Notes: generated by a model not told the origin, from the sequence alone. A DNA stretch of 37,278 nt from Trichococcus alkaliphilus (GCF_003008695.1 NZ_PXZT01000022.1:1-37278); one strand, 5' to 3'; positions 1-7,117 are shown, numbered from the stretch's first letter. Program-made: numbers and translations.

Positions 1-51
1 CCTTTGTTTCTACAGAATAAATGTCTCATCAACACTATTTGACAGAGAGCC

Positions 52-82
52 AAAAAAAACAGGCAATCTGCCTGTTTTTTTT
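52..82 (-). terminator. Rho-independent terminator of the DUF948-ytxH pair
   Basis: An inverted repeat AAACAGGCA/TGCCTGTTT with a three-base loop is flanked by A- and T-runs, so it can act in both directions. It starts eight bases after the stop codon of the minus-strand YtxH gene, whose transcript it most likely ends. Confidence 0.85.
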
Positions 83-89
83 GTTGCGT

Positions 90-554
90 TTAGATGTCTT
101 CCACGCTGTCTTTGATTTCTTCGACTTTTTCTTCCACTGCGGCTTTTTTCTCTTCCGTTACGGCTGCAGCTTCTTCTTTGCCTTCCTCAGCGATGACAGA
201 GGCAAATTCTTTCACATCAGTGGCTTTCTCTTTGATTTCTTCCTTTACTTTCTTTAAATCATCACCGACATGTTTGGAAGTTTCGGTAAATTGTGTTTTT
301 ATGGATGAACCGGTGTCCTTCAAGTTGATTTTGATATCTTCAGTAGTTTCTTTGGCAACGTCCATGAACTCATTGCCCTTCTCTACAGCGATGTCTGCGT
401 AATCGCGCGCTGTATCGAGCAGATTATTGACTTCCTCCGTGATGTCATCGCGCAATTCTTTGCCTGGTTTTGGCGCAAACAATAAAGCTGTTATGGCTGC
501 AGCTGCCCCACCGATAATTGCCCCTAATACAAATCCGCCTTTACTTTTTGTCAT
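90..554 (-). CDS. YtxH-domain (general stress type) membrane-anchored protein
   Basis: The protein has 154 residues. It opens with a glycine/alanine-rich hydrophobic segment (about residues 7-27) followed by FAPKPGKELRDD, which is the YtxH family (PF12732) signature. The rest is a long, charged, helical region rich in Lys, Glu and Thr, ending in Glu/Ala/Val-rich repeats. The chosen start is the ATG at 552-554, ten bases after AAGGAG. A TTG nine bases upstream is in frame but sits almost on the ribosome binding site. The gene follows a DUF948 gene, the same order as ytxG-ytxH in Bacillus, where the operon belongs to the general stress response. A ytxJ homologue is not present. The biochemical role is unknown; the protein is probably membrane anchored with a cytoplasmic or surface coiled coil. 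Confidence 0.88.
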   Translation of the reverse strand: MTKSKGGFVLGAIIGGAAAAITALLFAPKPGKELRDDITEEVNNLLDTARDYADIAVEKGNEFMDVAKETTEDIKINLKDTGSSIKTQFTETSKHVGDDLKKVKEEIKEKATDVKEFASVIAEEGKEEAAAVTEEKKAAVEEKVEEIKDSVEDI

Positions 555-594
555 AATATTCAATCTCCTTTTCGTTTATGGTTTGGTTGACGCT

Positions 595-1059
595 TCAGTA
601 AGTTTTGAACTTTGTGTCCTTCGATTCTTTCTTCGCTTGCCGTTGCCGCGCAATTGCCATTGCCGTCCGTCCAAGCTTTCCGACAGTGGACGAACCGGCT
701 GCGCTTTTTACGCCTTTTCCCCCGCCTTTAAGTGATACCGCCAAATTTCTGGTTGATTGGTTCACATCGGAAACGGTCACTCCCAAATCGCCGATTGCGG
801 TGAATAAAGGATCTGTCTTGCTGATTTTGCCGTTCAAGTCGTCCACCAACGTGTTGGCTTTATTCAATAAGCCTTCGACTTCAATCGACAAGTGATCGAC
901 ATCTTTAGTGATGACGGCCAGGCTTTTATTCGCTTCCTGGGTCACTTTTTCAACTTCGCCTAAGATGTCAGTGACTTTCCTCAATGCCAAGATGATGAAA
1001 ACCACCAATACCGCAAAAGCCAGCGCAGCAATCAAAGCTGCAATTTCACCATACCCCAT
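595..1059 (-). CDS. DUF948 domain-containing protein (YtxG-like)
   Basis: The protein has 154 residues. An N-terminal membrane segment (about residues 5-26, IAALIAALAFAVLVVFIILA) is followed by an amphipathic helical region with the DUF948 (PF06103) pattern, and a basic C-terminal tail. The ATG at 1057-1059 is preceded by GAAGGAG with a 12-base spacer. It lies 40 bases upstream of the YtxH gene on the same strand, so the two are probably co-transcribed and share the terminator at 52-82. In Bacillus the equivalent pair ytxG-ytxH is sigma-B dependent; I see no clear sigma-B promoter here. The function of the family is not known. Confidence 0.88.
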   Translation of the reverse strand: MGYGEIAALIAALAFAVLVVFIILALRKVTDILGEVEKVTQEANKSLAVITKDVDHLSIEVEGLLNKANTLVDDLNGKISKTDPLFTAIGDLGVTVSDVNQSTRNLAVSLKGGGKGVKSAAGSSTVGKLGRTAMAIARQRQAKKESKDTKFKTY

Positions 1060-1267
1060 TATTTGTACTCACTCCTTCTTAATTCATACTCACATCTGTC
1101 AAAGCATTGTACGAATTTTTATAAGATTTATTTCATTTATAATAAAATGATACCATAGACATTTCCGATATGCTATTGAAAACCCTTTAGTTAACGCCAA
1201 TTCGCTTAGAAATGGATCCTGCGGCTCCAGACATGCTTTCTTCAATAAAACGTAACCCTATCTTCAT

Positions 1268-1295
1268 TTTCATAAGCCCCGGAATTTGATACAAT
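1268..1295 (+). promoter_or_regulatory. Candidate promoter of the mscS-like gene
   Basis: A good -10 (TACAAT, 1290-1295) lies about 30 bases before the start codon at 1327. The -35 (TTTCAT, 1268-1273, 16-base spacer) matches poorly. The 1060-1267 stretch upstream shows no further gene. Confidence 0.4.
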
Positions 1296-1326
1296 GGAAA
1301 CAGCTGTTCAGAAATGAGGGATTTGA

Positions 1327-2232
1327 ATGATAGATGCAAGCATGCAAGACAGCGCTCTTGCGCAGGATTTAATAGAGGAAGTGGTGACGAATCCGAACAT
1401 TTTCGTTAAATGGTGGAACAGCATCGCCTGGGAAGAGATTGTGGGCTTGTTTATTTCAAAAGGCATAACCTTGCTTTTTTTGCTGCTCGTCTTTTTCACT
1501 TTAAAACGTATACTAAATTACGTGTTGCACCGGACTTTCGAAAAACAGATATTGACCAAACACATTACGCAGAACCGCGCTACCACTATCTATAAAATAG
1601 CCGAGAATGGTTTGCGTTATCTTTTGTTTTTCTTTTTGATCTACGGAGTCCTCTCCATTATGGGTGTCCCTATTGCTACCTTGATAGCCGGTGCCGGTCT
1701 TGCGGGTTTGGCGATCGGTCTTGGTGCACAGCAGTTCATAAATGATATCGTCAATGGTTTCTTCATTATCCTGGAATCCCAATTTGATGTAGGTGATCAT
1801 GTTGTCATCGGCGGAATCGACGGCACTGTCGTGAACGTAGGGCTGCGGACGACACAGATCAAGAGTTTTGATGGAACGTTGCATTTCTTGCCGAACCATA
1901 CAATCACGACCATCAGCAACCTGTCCCGAAATGATATGCGGGCAATGATCGATATCCTCTTGTATCCAGATACCGATTTTGAAACGGTCGATCAGGTCAT
2001 CCATGCCGTCAATGAACGGATTGTGCCGGAGCATCCGGAAATCGTCAAAGGTCCGAATGTTGTCGGCATCACCGACAAAGGGAATGGCCAGCTTGCCTAT
2101 CGGGTGATTTTTTATACATTGAATGGTCAGCAGTTCAGCGTCCAAAACCTGTTCCTGGGAAGCTACCGTGCCGCACTGTTGGAAGCTGGCATCCAGATTC
2201 CGGCCATGCCGTACACCGCGCCGAAAGTATAA
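1327..2232 (+). CDS. Mechanosensitive ion channel of the MscS family
   Basis: The 301-residue protein has three hydrophobic segments (about 42-62, 92-112 and 115-140). The third carries the glycine/alanine-rich pore helix pattern AGAGLAGLAIGLGAQQFIND typical of MscS TM3. The beta domain follows (FDVGDHVVIGGIDGTVVNVG) and then the alpha/beta C-terminal domain. Length and order match short MscS/YkuT-type channels that release solutes on hypo-osmotic shock. The start ATG is preceded by GAGGG at proper distance. It stands alone on the plus strand and converges on the minus-strand gene for the c-di-AMP receptor CbpB, from which it is separated by a strong bidirectional terminator. It is not adjacent to a transporter operon. 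Confidence 0.93.
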   Translation: MIDASMQDSALAQDLIEEVVTNPNIFVKWWNSIAWEEIVGLFISKGITLLFLLLVFFTLKRILNYVLHRTFEKQILTKHITQNRATTIYKIAENGLRYLLFFFLIYGVLSIMGVPIATLIAGAGLAGLAIGLGAQQFINDIVNGFFIILESQFDVGDHVVIGGIDGTVVNVGLRTTQIKSFDGTLHFLPNHTITTISNLSRNDMRAMIDILLYPDTDFETVDQVIHAVNERIVPEHPEIVKGPNVVGITDKGNGQLAYRVIFYTLNGQQFSVQNLFLGSYRAALLEAGIQIPAMPYTAPKV

Positions 2233-2243
2233 ACCCCGTACGC

Positions 2244-2289
2244 AAAAAGTGCTTTGCCCCCAAATGGTTTGGGGGCGAAGCACTTTTTT
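2244..2289. terminator. Strong bidirectional terminator between mscS and cbpB
   Basis: A long stem AAAAAGTGCTT-GCCCCCAAA pairs with TTTGGGGGC-AAGCACTTTTTT around a three-base loop, with A- and T-tracts on both sides. It serves the two convergent genes. Confidence 0.93.
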
Positions 2290-2326
2290 CTTTTATATGG
2301 CGAGGCTTGAAGTAAGCAGCCGCTTC

Positions 2327-2827
2327 CTATTTTTTGGATGCCACTTCTTCCTTCTCCTCTATTTTCTCTAATTTATAGATGCGGTGGATGCCGTGCACCA
2401 GGTGATTCACTCTCGTCAAAATTTCTTTGCGCGTGATGATGCCGATAAACTTGCCGTCATCTTCGGTAACGCACAGGAAATTATGATCGATCAGATAGTT
2501 CAGGATATCCTCAAGGTCCGTCCATGGGCGGATGGTCTGTACATTGCTGTCCATCACATCTTCCACTTTGAGTGTTTCCATTTTGTCATAGCGGATCGCA
2601 TCGATTTCCGTGATGGCCTTGATGATCATCGGTATGGAAATTAGTCCTTTGATGCGGGACTTTGAATCCAATACGGGAATGACGGAATACTTCACTTGGG
2701 ACAGGACCAGAAACGCATGGTTCAGGTTATTCGAACAATGTACATTGGCGACATTTTCACCGTGAATCATCAGATCCCCGCACGCGTCATTATCCAGCAA
2801 TAACCCGGCTACTTCGTTACTAATCAT
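2327..2827 (-). CDS. cbpB: CBS-domain cyclic-di-AMP receptor, CbpB/DarB-like (YkuL)
   Basis: The 166-residue protein consists of a CBS pair (about residues 15-75 and 88-148) and a short charged tail rich in Lys and Glu. Length, the opening (VAGLLLDNDACGDLMI) and the second CBS repeat (VEDVMDSNVQTIRPWTDLED) fit the stand-alone CBS proteins called CbpB in Listeria and DarB in Bacillus. Those proteins bind c-di-AMP and, in the apo form, stimulate the (p)ppGpp synthetase Rel. The ligand is inferred from the family, not seen. The ATG follows AGGAGG with an eight-base spacer. The gene lies 67 bases behind the phosphodiesterase gene with no obvious promoter, so it may be the last gene of the murI-rdgB operon. 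Confidence 0.85.
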   Translation of the reverse strand: MISNEVAGLLLDNDACGDLMIHGENVANVHCSNNLNHAFLVLSQVKYSVIPVLDSKSRIKGLISIPMIIKAITEIDAIRYDKMETLKVEDVMDSNVQTIRPWTDLEDILNYLIDHNFLCVTEDDGKFIGIITRKEILTRVNHLVHGIHRIYKLEKIEEKEEVASKK

Positions 2828-2894
2828 TTGTATTTCCTCCTAAAAGGTATCCATCCGGAGTCTAATCCGTCGGAAGCACCTTCTTTGCATGTGA

Positions 2895-3413
2895 TCAAAG
2901 CATTTGAAATTGTTTTTTCATGTCGACCATTTCCTGATGGCGGTCATTGTAATAGGTAACTGTGGCCGTTTGGTCATCCAACGTGACGATGCAATAAGTC
3001 TTTTCCATCAGTGTGCCTCTCGGTTGACTGATGCTGCCCGGATTGATGAATAAAATGCCATCCTCTTGCTCAGCTTTGGCGATGTGGGTATGTCCATAAA
3101 ATACCAGCGAAGCGCTCGTTTGTTGGGCTTCGCTTTTCAAACCGGCCAAGGAGCCCCTCACGGAATGACGATGCCCGTGGACAACCAGCACATTTTTGTC
3201 GCCGGCCTGGAATCGGTATTCGTCGTTCATCTGATAATCATAATCGCAATTCCCCATCACGGTGGACATGATCCCCCAAATCAGATCGGAACTGCTCAAT
3301 TCCGAATCGCCGCAGTGGACAAAATGATCGACCCGATTCGCATATCGCAAAGCCAATTCGTTCAGAATGTCCTTCTTGCCGTGACTGTCGCTGACTGCAA
3401 GTATTTTTATCAT
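2895..3413 (-). CDS. Calcineurin-like metallophosphoesterase, YfcE/YsnB family
   Basis: The 172-residue protein contains the full set of metallophosphoesterase motifs: DSHG (8-11), HCGD (33-36), GNCD (54-57), HGH (about 79-81), GHTH (about 107-110) and NPGS. This is the YfcE/MJ0936 family, dinuclear-metal phosphodiesterases usually assayed on bis-pNPP; the natural substrate is unknown. The start codon directly abuts the rdgB stop codon, which implies translational coupling. The order murI-rdgB-phosphodiesterase matches racE-ysnA-ysnB in Bacillus. Confidence 0.92.
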   Translation of the reverse strand: MIKILAVSDSHGKKDILNELALRYANRVDHFVHCGDSELSSSDLIWGIMSTVMGNCDYDYQMNDEYRFQAGDKNVLVVHGHRHSVRGSLAGLKSEAQQTSASLVFYGHTHIAKAEQEDGILFINPGSISQPRGTLMEKTYCIVTLDDQTATVTYYNDRHQEMVDMKKQFQML

Positions 3414-4037
3414 CTAGTTCGCTTCCTTTTCCAGCCATGCTGCCCAACTTTTCTCAAGATTTTTCAGGGCATTCGCGCGGTGGCTGATCTGATTTTTTTC
3501 GACATCGCTCAATTCCGCCATCGTCTTGCCTAAATGCGGCAAATAAAATAACGGATCATATCCAAAACCGTTGTCTCCGCTCGGAAACTCGGCGATTTCG
3601 CCCTCGACATCCCCTTCAACAACCAGACTCTCCCGATCCGGGTGGGCCAGCACCAACGTACAATGGAAGTGTGCCTTGCGGGACGGGTTTTTCTGGGACC
3701 CAAGCATTGCGAGCACCTTGGCATTGTTAGCGGCGTCGCTTTTCATCCCACCGGCGAAACGAGCAGAAAATACCCCTGGCTGGCCATCCAATGCATCAAT
3801 GCAAATGCCGGAATCGTCCGCCAACACAGTCATGCCCAATAAATCAGCAATCGTCTCAGCTTTCTTCCGCGCATTGGCTTCAAATGTGTAGCCGGTTTCC
3901 TCAACATCCTCTATTTCTGGGTAGTCCAACAAAGTCACGACTTCATAGCCTTTTGGTTCAAAAAGGACGGCGAAATCCTTGGCTTTTCCCGGATTTTTAG
4001 TCGCTATCACGATTTTCTTTTTTTCAGTTGTGTTCAT
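3414..4037 (-). CDS. rdgB: XTP/dITP diphosphatase (RdgB/HAM1 family)
   Basis: The protein hydrolyses non-canonical purine nucleoside triphosphates (dITP, XTP) to the monophosphates and keeps them out of nucleic acids. The 207-residue product has the family motifs ATKNPGKAKDF at the N terminus, LADDSGICIDALDGQPGVF in the middle, FGYDPLF, and SHRANAL near the C terminus. The ATG at 4035-4037 (MNTTEKKK) has GAGGG five to six bases upstream and is preferred over an ATG four codons earlier that overlaps that site. It lies 15 bases behind murI and abuts the phosphodiesterase gene, so the three form one operon. Confidence 0.95.
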   Translation of the reverse strand: MNTTEKKKIVIATKNPGKAKDFAVLFEPKGYEVVTLLDYPEIEDVEETGYTFEANARKKAETIADLLGMTVLADDSGICIDALDGQPGVFSARFAGGMKSDAANNAKVLAMLGSQKNPSRKAHFHCTLVLAHPDRESLVVEGDVEGEIAEFPSGDNGFGYDPLFYLPHLGKTMAELSDVEKNQISHRANALKNLEKSWAAWLEKEAN

Positions 4038-4052
4038 CGTATCCCTCATTTC

Positions 4053-4877
4053 TCAATCATTTTCAATCAAATTTACCAAATCAACTTTTTCAACTGTAAA
4101 ATTGCTCTGTCCGAGCCAGTTTTCTGCAATATCCGAAAATAGTTTGGGCGAACCCGTTGTATAAAAACGGTATTCGGATGCTTCCTTGTTGTGCGAACTT
4201 TCCGCCAAGCGGAAATAGTCCAATAAGGTACTCACCTCAGATACCGTTTCGGCACCGGAATCGATAAGGGTCACACAAGGCCCCATCACATTTTGGATCA
4301 GCGGGGTCAAAAGCGGATAATGCGTGCACCCCAGAATGAGGGTATCGATCGATTCCTTCAGCAAGGGTTTCAGCGTTTCCGCAACCACTTTTTTGGCGAT
4401 CGATCCGTTGTATTGGTTGCTCTCCACAAGTGGCACAAATTTGGGACAGCTCATGCTGATGACCGAAATGCTCTTGTCTTTGTCCTTGATGGTTTGTTTA
4501 TAAACGTCGCTGCTGATGGTGCCTTTTGTGCCGATCACGGCAATGCGTTCATTTTTCGAATGTTTGATGGCAGCACGACTGCCGGGATTGATGACGCCGA
4601 CCACCGGGATGTCCACGCGCTCACGGATGACATCCAAGGCGGCTGCGGTCGCTGTGTTGCAGGCGATCACCAACATTTTGATATCTTTCTTCAGCAGAAA
4701 CTGTGTCATTTCCCATGTGTATTGAATCACTTCTTCTTTGGGCCTTGGTCCATAGGGGCATCTGGCGGAATCCCCCAGATAATAAATGGATTCATTGGGA
4801 AGTTGTTTCATTGCTTGTTTCACGACGGTCAAGCCGCCGACACCAGAGTCAATAAAACCGATTGCTTTTTTGCTCAT
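4053..4877 (-). CDS. murI: Glutamate racemase
   Basis: The enzyme converts L-glutamate to D-glutamate for peptidoglycan stem peptides. The 274-residue product opens with [12 protein letters not shown] (the aspartate/glutamate racemase motif) and carries both catalytic cysteines in [11 protein letters not shown] (about residue 73) and LGCTHYPLL (about residue 185). The start ATG has AGGAAG seven bases upstream. It is the first gene of the minus-strand cluster murI-rdgB-phosphodiesterase(-cbpB), which mirrors racE-ysnA-ysnB in Bacillus. A possible -10 (TAAAAT on the minus strand near 4912-4917) lies upstream, but I found no convincing -35. Confidence 0.96.
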   Translation of the reverse strand: MSKKAIGFIDSGVGGLTVVKQAMKQLPNESIYYLGDSARCPYGPRPKEEVIQYTWEMTQFLLKKDIKMLVIACNTATAAALDVIRERVDIPVVGVINPGSRAAIKHSKNERIAVIGTKGTISSDVYKQTIKDKDKSISVISMSCPKFVPLVESNQYNGSIAKKVVAETLKPLLKESIDTLILGCTHYPLLTPLIQNVMGPCVTLIDSGAETVSEVSTLLDYFRLAESSHNKEASEYRFYTTGSPKLFSDIAENWLGQSNFTVEKVDLVNLIEND

Positions 4878-5019
4878 GCAGTAACTTCCTTTATTTGTTT
4901 TCGTATCTCTATTTTACCTTAAGATGCACTGTTTTGGTGAAAATGAGTCAAATTTCATCCGAAATTGCTTCGCTTTTACGGAAAATAGGATTTCCTTTTC
5001 CCAAAGTCGTCGCTGATTA

Positions 5020-5049
5020 TTGGCCGTTCAAAAATTACTGTGCTACAAT
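5020..5049 (+). promoter_or_regulatory. Promoter of the P-II-like gene
   Basis: TTGGCC (5020-5025) and TACAAT (5044-5049) are 18 bases apart and lie about 40 bases before the start codon. Confidence 0.55.
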
Positions 5050-5090
5050 GGACTCAATTTCAGTAACCAGGAAAAGGAGTGGACACACAA

Positions 5091-5399
5091 ATGAGTTATC
5101 AATCGATCGTAACCGTCGTCGACAAAGGAATGATCGACCGCGTCTTCGAAAGCGCGCGCTGCGAAGAGTCCTACTGCGGCACCGTCATTGCCGGCCGCGG
5201 ATCCGGTATGCACGAAAACAAAAAGTTGTTCAATCTGGCTTTGGAACCGGAAAAGGAAATCCTGCTGGTGTTGACCAAGGCAGAACATTCCGAAAAAATC
5301 ATCAACCAAATCGAAGAAACGGTTAACATCACCGCACCCGGGAACGGCATCCTTTTTGGACTGAACATCAAAAGAGTGCACGGTATCAAGTCTGAATAA
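5091..5399 (+). CDS. P-II family (GlnB-like) regulatory protein, orphan
   Basis: The 102-residue protein fits the ferredoxin-like P-II fold: an opening beta-alpha unit (SIVTVVDKGMIDRVFESAR), a glycine-rich segment at the T-loop position (GTVIAGRGSGMHE), the helix AEHSEKIINQIEETV, and a C-terminal strand with APGNGILFGLNIKRVHGI, which resembles the B-/C-loop region of PF00543. The canonical uridylylated tyrosine context of the T-loop is not recognisable, so this is a variant P-II-like protein rather than classical GlnB/GlnK. The ATG at 5091 is 11 bases after AAGGAG; a GTG four codons earlier overlaps that site. No ammonium transporter or other nitrogen gene is adjacent. Ligand and partner are unknown. 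Confidence 0.8.
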   Translation: MSYQSIVTVVDKGMIDRVFESARCEESYCGTVIAGRGSGMHENKKLFNLALEPEKEILLVLTKAEHSEKIINQIEETVNITAPGNGILFGLNIKRVHGIKSE

Positions 5400-5410
5400 G
5401 AAAAGCGGAG

Positions 5411-5510
5411 CGGGTTCGTTCACCCCTGAAAGAATTTTAGGAAATCGTGCCGACTGAGCATCGTAGAGCGCAATAGGCACGATTTATCTAAATTCCGAAG
5501 GGGTAACCCG
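5411..5510. repeat. Long interrupted inverted repeat (~100 nt hairpin) after the P-II gene
   Basis: Four successive stems nest in register. CGGGTT (5411-5416) pairs with AACCCG (5505-5510). ACCCCT (5422-5427) pairs with AGGGGT (5499-5504). GAATTT (5432-5437) pairs with AAATTC (5490-5495). AAATCGTGCC (5442-5451) pairs with GGCACGATTT (5476-5485). They enclose a 24-base apical loop. There is no T-run, so it is not a simple terminator. It starts about 12 bases after the P-II stop codon. It could be an interspersed repeat (REP/MITE-like) or a structured 3' RNA; the sequence alone cannot decide. Confidence 0.7.
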
Positions 5511-5623
5511 TGAAGCTAGCCATCACTATTGGATGCATGGAATATTTTCCAACTTGTGAATCACCTATGGTGATGCACTTTCCCATTTGAAATATCGTAT
5601 ACTTTATTACTTTATCACAAACG

Positions 5624-5660
5624 AAACTCGTTATATCGCGCAATGCGGTATAACGAGTTT
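5624..5660. terminator. Hairpin, probable terminator
   Basis: AAACTCGTTATA pairs perfectly with TATAACGAGTTT, with an inner CGC/GCG extension and a five-base loop. On the plus strand TTTTCATTTT follows. It could end the P-II transcript (plus) or the small minus-strand ORF that stops at 5690. The rest of 5511-5623 has only a short hairpin (ATCACC/GGTGAT, 5560-5574) and no gene that I can support. Confidence 0.6.
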
Positions 5661-5689
5661 TCATTTTATGTATGGATGGAGATGTCTGT

Positions 5690-5800
5690 TCAGCCGTTCA
5701 GCAAGCGGCGTTGTCCCTCTTCTTTTTTCCAGTCTGAAATATATTTGAAGACAGGAATCAACAGCAACATCAATCCCAAAACTTTCTTAGCAGTCCACAT
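5690..5800 (-). CDS. Possible 36-residue single-span membrane protein
   Basis: A short reading frame starting MWTAKKVLGLMLLLIPVF has AAAGGAAG placed six bases before its ATG, a hydrophobic segment at about residues 6-21, and a charged tail (KKEEGQRR). A hairpin that may end the transcript lies 30 bases after the stop. A longer version of the frame begins at 5872 but has no ribosome binding site. I do not recognise a family. It could be a small membrane peptide of unknown role, or a chance frame; a good translation start and a clear membrane segment are the only support. Confidence 0.4.
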   Translation of the reverse strand: MWTAKKVLGLMLLLIPVFKYISDWKKEEGQRRLLNG

Positions 5801-5921
5801 AAACATCTTCCTTTCGATTTGGGTATTGGATTTCTTAACCCTATTATGCCTGATGTTGAAAAAAAACGCCATTGATAGGCATCGCTTGAAAATAGGCTCT
5901 ATCCACTATTTAAAATACGTG

Positions 5922-5927
5922 TATAAT
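5922..5927 (+). promoter_or_regulatory. -10 box of the yslB-like gene
   Basis: A consensus TATAAT lies 28 bases before the TTG start at 5956. No good -35 is seen at 16-18 bases. The ATG at 5926 lies inside this box, which argues against it as the translation start. Confidence 0.5.
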
Positions 5928-5955
5928 GAAGAGTACATTTAAGGGGGGAAAACAA

Positions 5956-6381
5956 TTGAATCCTGAAAACGAAAATGCCCGTATTATCGATAACGAACAC
6001 TTCTCCTATTTATTGATAAGGGATTACCTTCTGGGGAACATCCTTGGCGAACATACCGATGAAATATTGTATTGGGCCGGAAAAGATTTGGCTCGGCAAT
6101 TCCCATTAAAAAGTCAGGAAGACCTATATGAAGCGATGATTTATTGCGGTTTCGGACAGCTGGAACTGCTCAAAAAAGAAAAAAATACGCAACAATACCG
6201 TCTGGAAAGCGATCTGATCACTGTCCGCACCCAAAACGAGCAGGCCTCCTTCCAACTGGAAGCCGGTTTTTTGGCACAGCAGATCCAGATGACGACCGGT
6301 CTCCCCTGTGAAGCAAAAGCAGAGATCCTAGTCGGTAAAGACAAGAAGAAAGAAGTCATCATCACCCTGTTCATCGAATAA
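5956..6381 (+). CDS. yslB: YslB-like DUF2507 protein
   Basis: The 141-residue product resembles the DUF2507 family (YslB of Bacillus, PF10702). Features are the segment RDYLLGNILGEHTDEILYWA, then GKDLARQFPL, and a C-terminal strand region ending in EVIITLFIE. Translation most likely starts at TTG 5956, seven bases after an AAGGGGGG ribosome binding site; the upstream in-frame ATG at 5926 falls in the -10 box. The function is unknown. Members have been linked to V4R-like small-ligand folds. In Bacillus yslB lies in the same neighbourhood as trxA, mutS2 and racE, which are all present here, so the position is conserved although uvrC and sdh genes are absent. Confidence 0.85.
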   Translation: MNPENENARIIDNEHFSYLLIRDYLLGNILGEHTDEILYWAGKDLARQFPLKSQEDLYEAMIYCGFGQLELLKKEKNTQQYRLESDLITVRTQNEQASFQLEAGFLAQQIQMTTGLPCEAKAEILVGKDKKKEVIITLFIE

Positions 6382-6395
6382 TCAGCTAAGTCCAA

Positions 6396-6435
6396 GCATC
6401 CGGTAAGAAATTACCGCGATGGTTCGGCTTTTTTT
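6396..6435 (+). terminator. Probable terminator of the yslB-like gene
   Basis: CATC-CGGTAA pairs with TTACCG-c-GATG around a GAAA tetraloop, followed within about ten bases by a run of seven T (6429-6435). The spacing to the T-run is longer than ideal. Confidence 0.5.
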
Positions 6436-6452
6436 GGGTTTGTGACCGGGCG

Positions 6453-6604
6453 GTTTGACTGTCCTCCGGCGAAAGCCGCCTCGGCAAGAGCTGCGGCTCT
6501 GTCCGTTTGCTGTCCTCCGGTGAAGGGATCCTCGCCGGAGCTGGGGCTCTTCTGGATCTTCCTCCTCCTGCGGGGAGGCTCTGGCCGGAGGAGCGCATCC
6601 GGTA
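6453..6604. repeat. GC-rich island of degenerate ~52-bp tandem repeats
   Basis: Two aligned copies start GTTTG(A)CTGTCCTCCGG at 6453 and 6505 and share further blocks (CCTCG, GAGCTG, GGCTCT). A more diverged third copy covers about 6556-6604. The island is visibly richer in G and C than its surroundings. The 10-mer GCATCCGGTA occurs at both ends of the wider region (6396-6405 and 6595-6604). All six frames give only low-complexity Pro/Arg/Ser-rich peptides without ribosome binding sites, so I see no gene between 6382 and 6671. Confidence 0.6.
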
Positions 6605-6671
6605 CCGTCGATTTCCTTCGGTCCATTGCCTTTCGCCAATAACTACGCCCACTCCACAATGTCCAAAACAC

Positions 6672-6725
6672 AAAAAGAGTTGCCGGATATCCTGAAACAT
6701 CAGGACACCGGCAACTCTTTTTTAT
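6672..6725. terminator. Terminator of trxA
   Basis: AAAAAGAGTTGCCGG pairs with CCGGCAACTCTTTTTT, with an inner TCCTG/CAGGA extension. It starts three bases beyond the trxA stop and has T-tracts in both directions. Confidence 0.92.
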
Positions 6726-6728
6726 TGT

Positions 6729-7040
6729 TTAGATATATTTTTCAAGCGTTTCTTCAAGCATTTCTTTTGCGTGGTAGCCGACTAATTTTTCTACGACTTG
6801 GCCATCTTTTTTGATCAACAATGTTGGGATGCCCATGATGCCGAATTGGCTTGGGGTTTGCGGGTTAGCATCCACATCCATTTTAGCGAATGTCACTTTG
6901 TCGCCGATTTCTGCATCCAATTCATCGATGATTGGTGATTGCATGCGGCAAGGTCCGCACCAAGTTGCCCAAAAGTCGACCAGTGCGACCCCATTCTTTG
7001 TTTCTGCCTCAAAATTTGCATCTGTTAATATTTTTACCAT
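6729..7040 (-). CDS. trxA: Thioredoxin
   Basis: This is the general disulfide reductase of the cytoplasm, recycled by thioredoxin reductase. The 103-residue product has the active site WCGPC within VDFWATWCGPCRM, the cis-proline loop GIMGIPTLL and normal thioredoxin length. The ATG at 7038-7040 (MVKIL) is preceded by AAGGGAG with an eight-base spacer; an in-frame start six codons earlier overlaps that site and is rejected. The gene lies downstream of mutS2 but has its own promoter just past the mutS2 stop codon, and its own terminator. Confidence 0.97.
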   Translation of the reverse strand: MVKILTDANFEAETKNGVALVDFWATWCGPCRMQSPIIDELDAEIGDKVTFAKMDVDANPQTPSQFGIMGIPTLLIKKDGQVVEKLVGYHAKEMLEETLEKYI

Positions 7041-7079
7041 TGTATTTACTCCCTTCAAAATTCATTTCTTTATGTGTCA

Positions 7080-7108
7080 ATTATAGCAGAGGTTTTGTTC
7101 AGTACCAA
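7080..7108 (-). promoter_or_regulatory. Promoter of trxA
   Basis: On the minus strand TTGGTA (7103-7108) and TATAAT (7080-7085) are 17 bases apart, about 40 bases upstream of the trxA start. Confidence 0.8.
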
Positions 7109-7117
7109 TCAATCTGC

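Noticed and set aside
1097-1102. TTGACA on the minus strand upstream of the DUF948 gene as a -35
   Set aside because: No -10 box follows at 16-18 bases; the position runs into the ribosome binding site.
6382-6700. Several overlapping Arg/Pro/Ser-rich frames in the GC-rich island
   Set aside because: Low complexity, no ribosome binding sites, frames open on both strands only because of GC-rich repeats.
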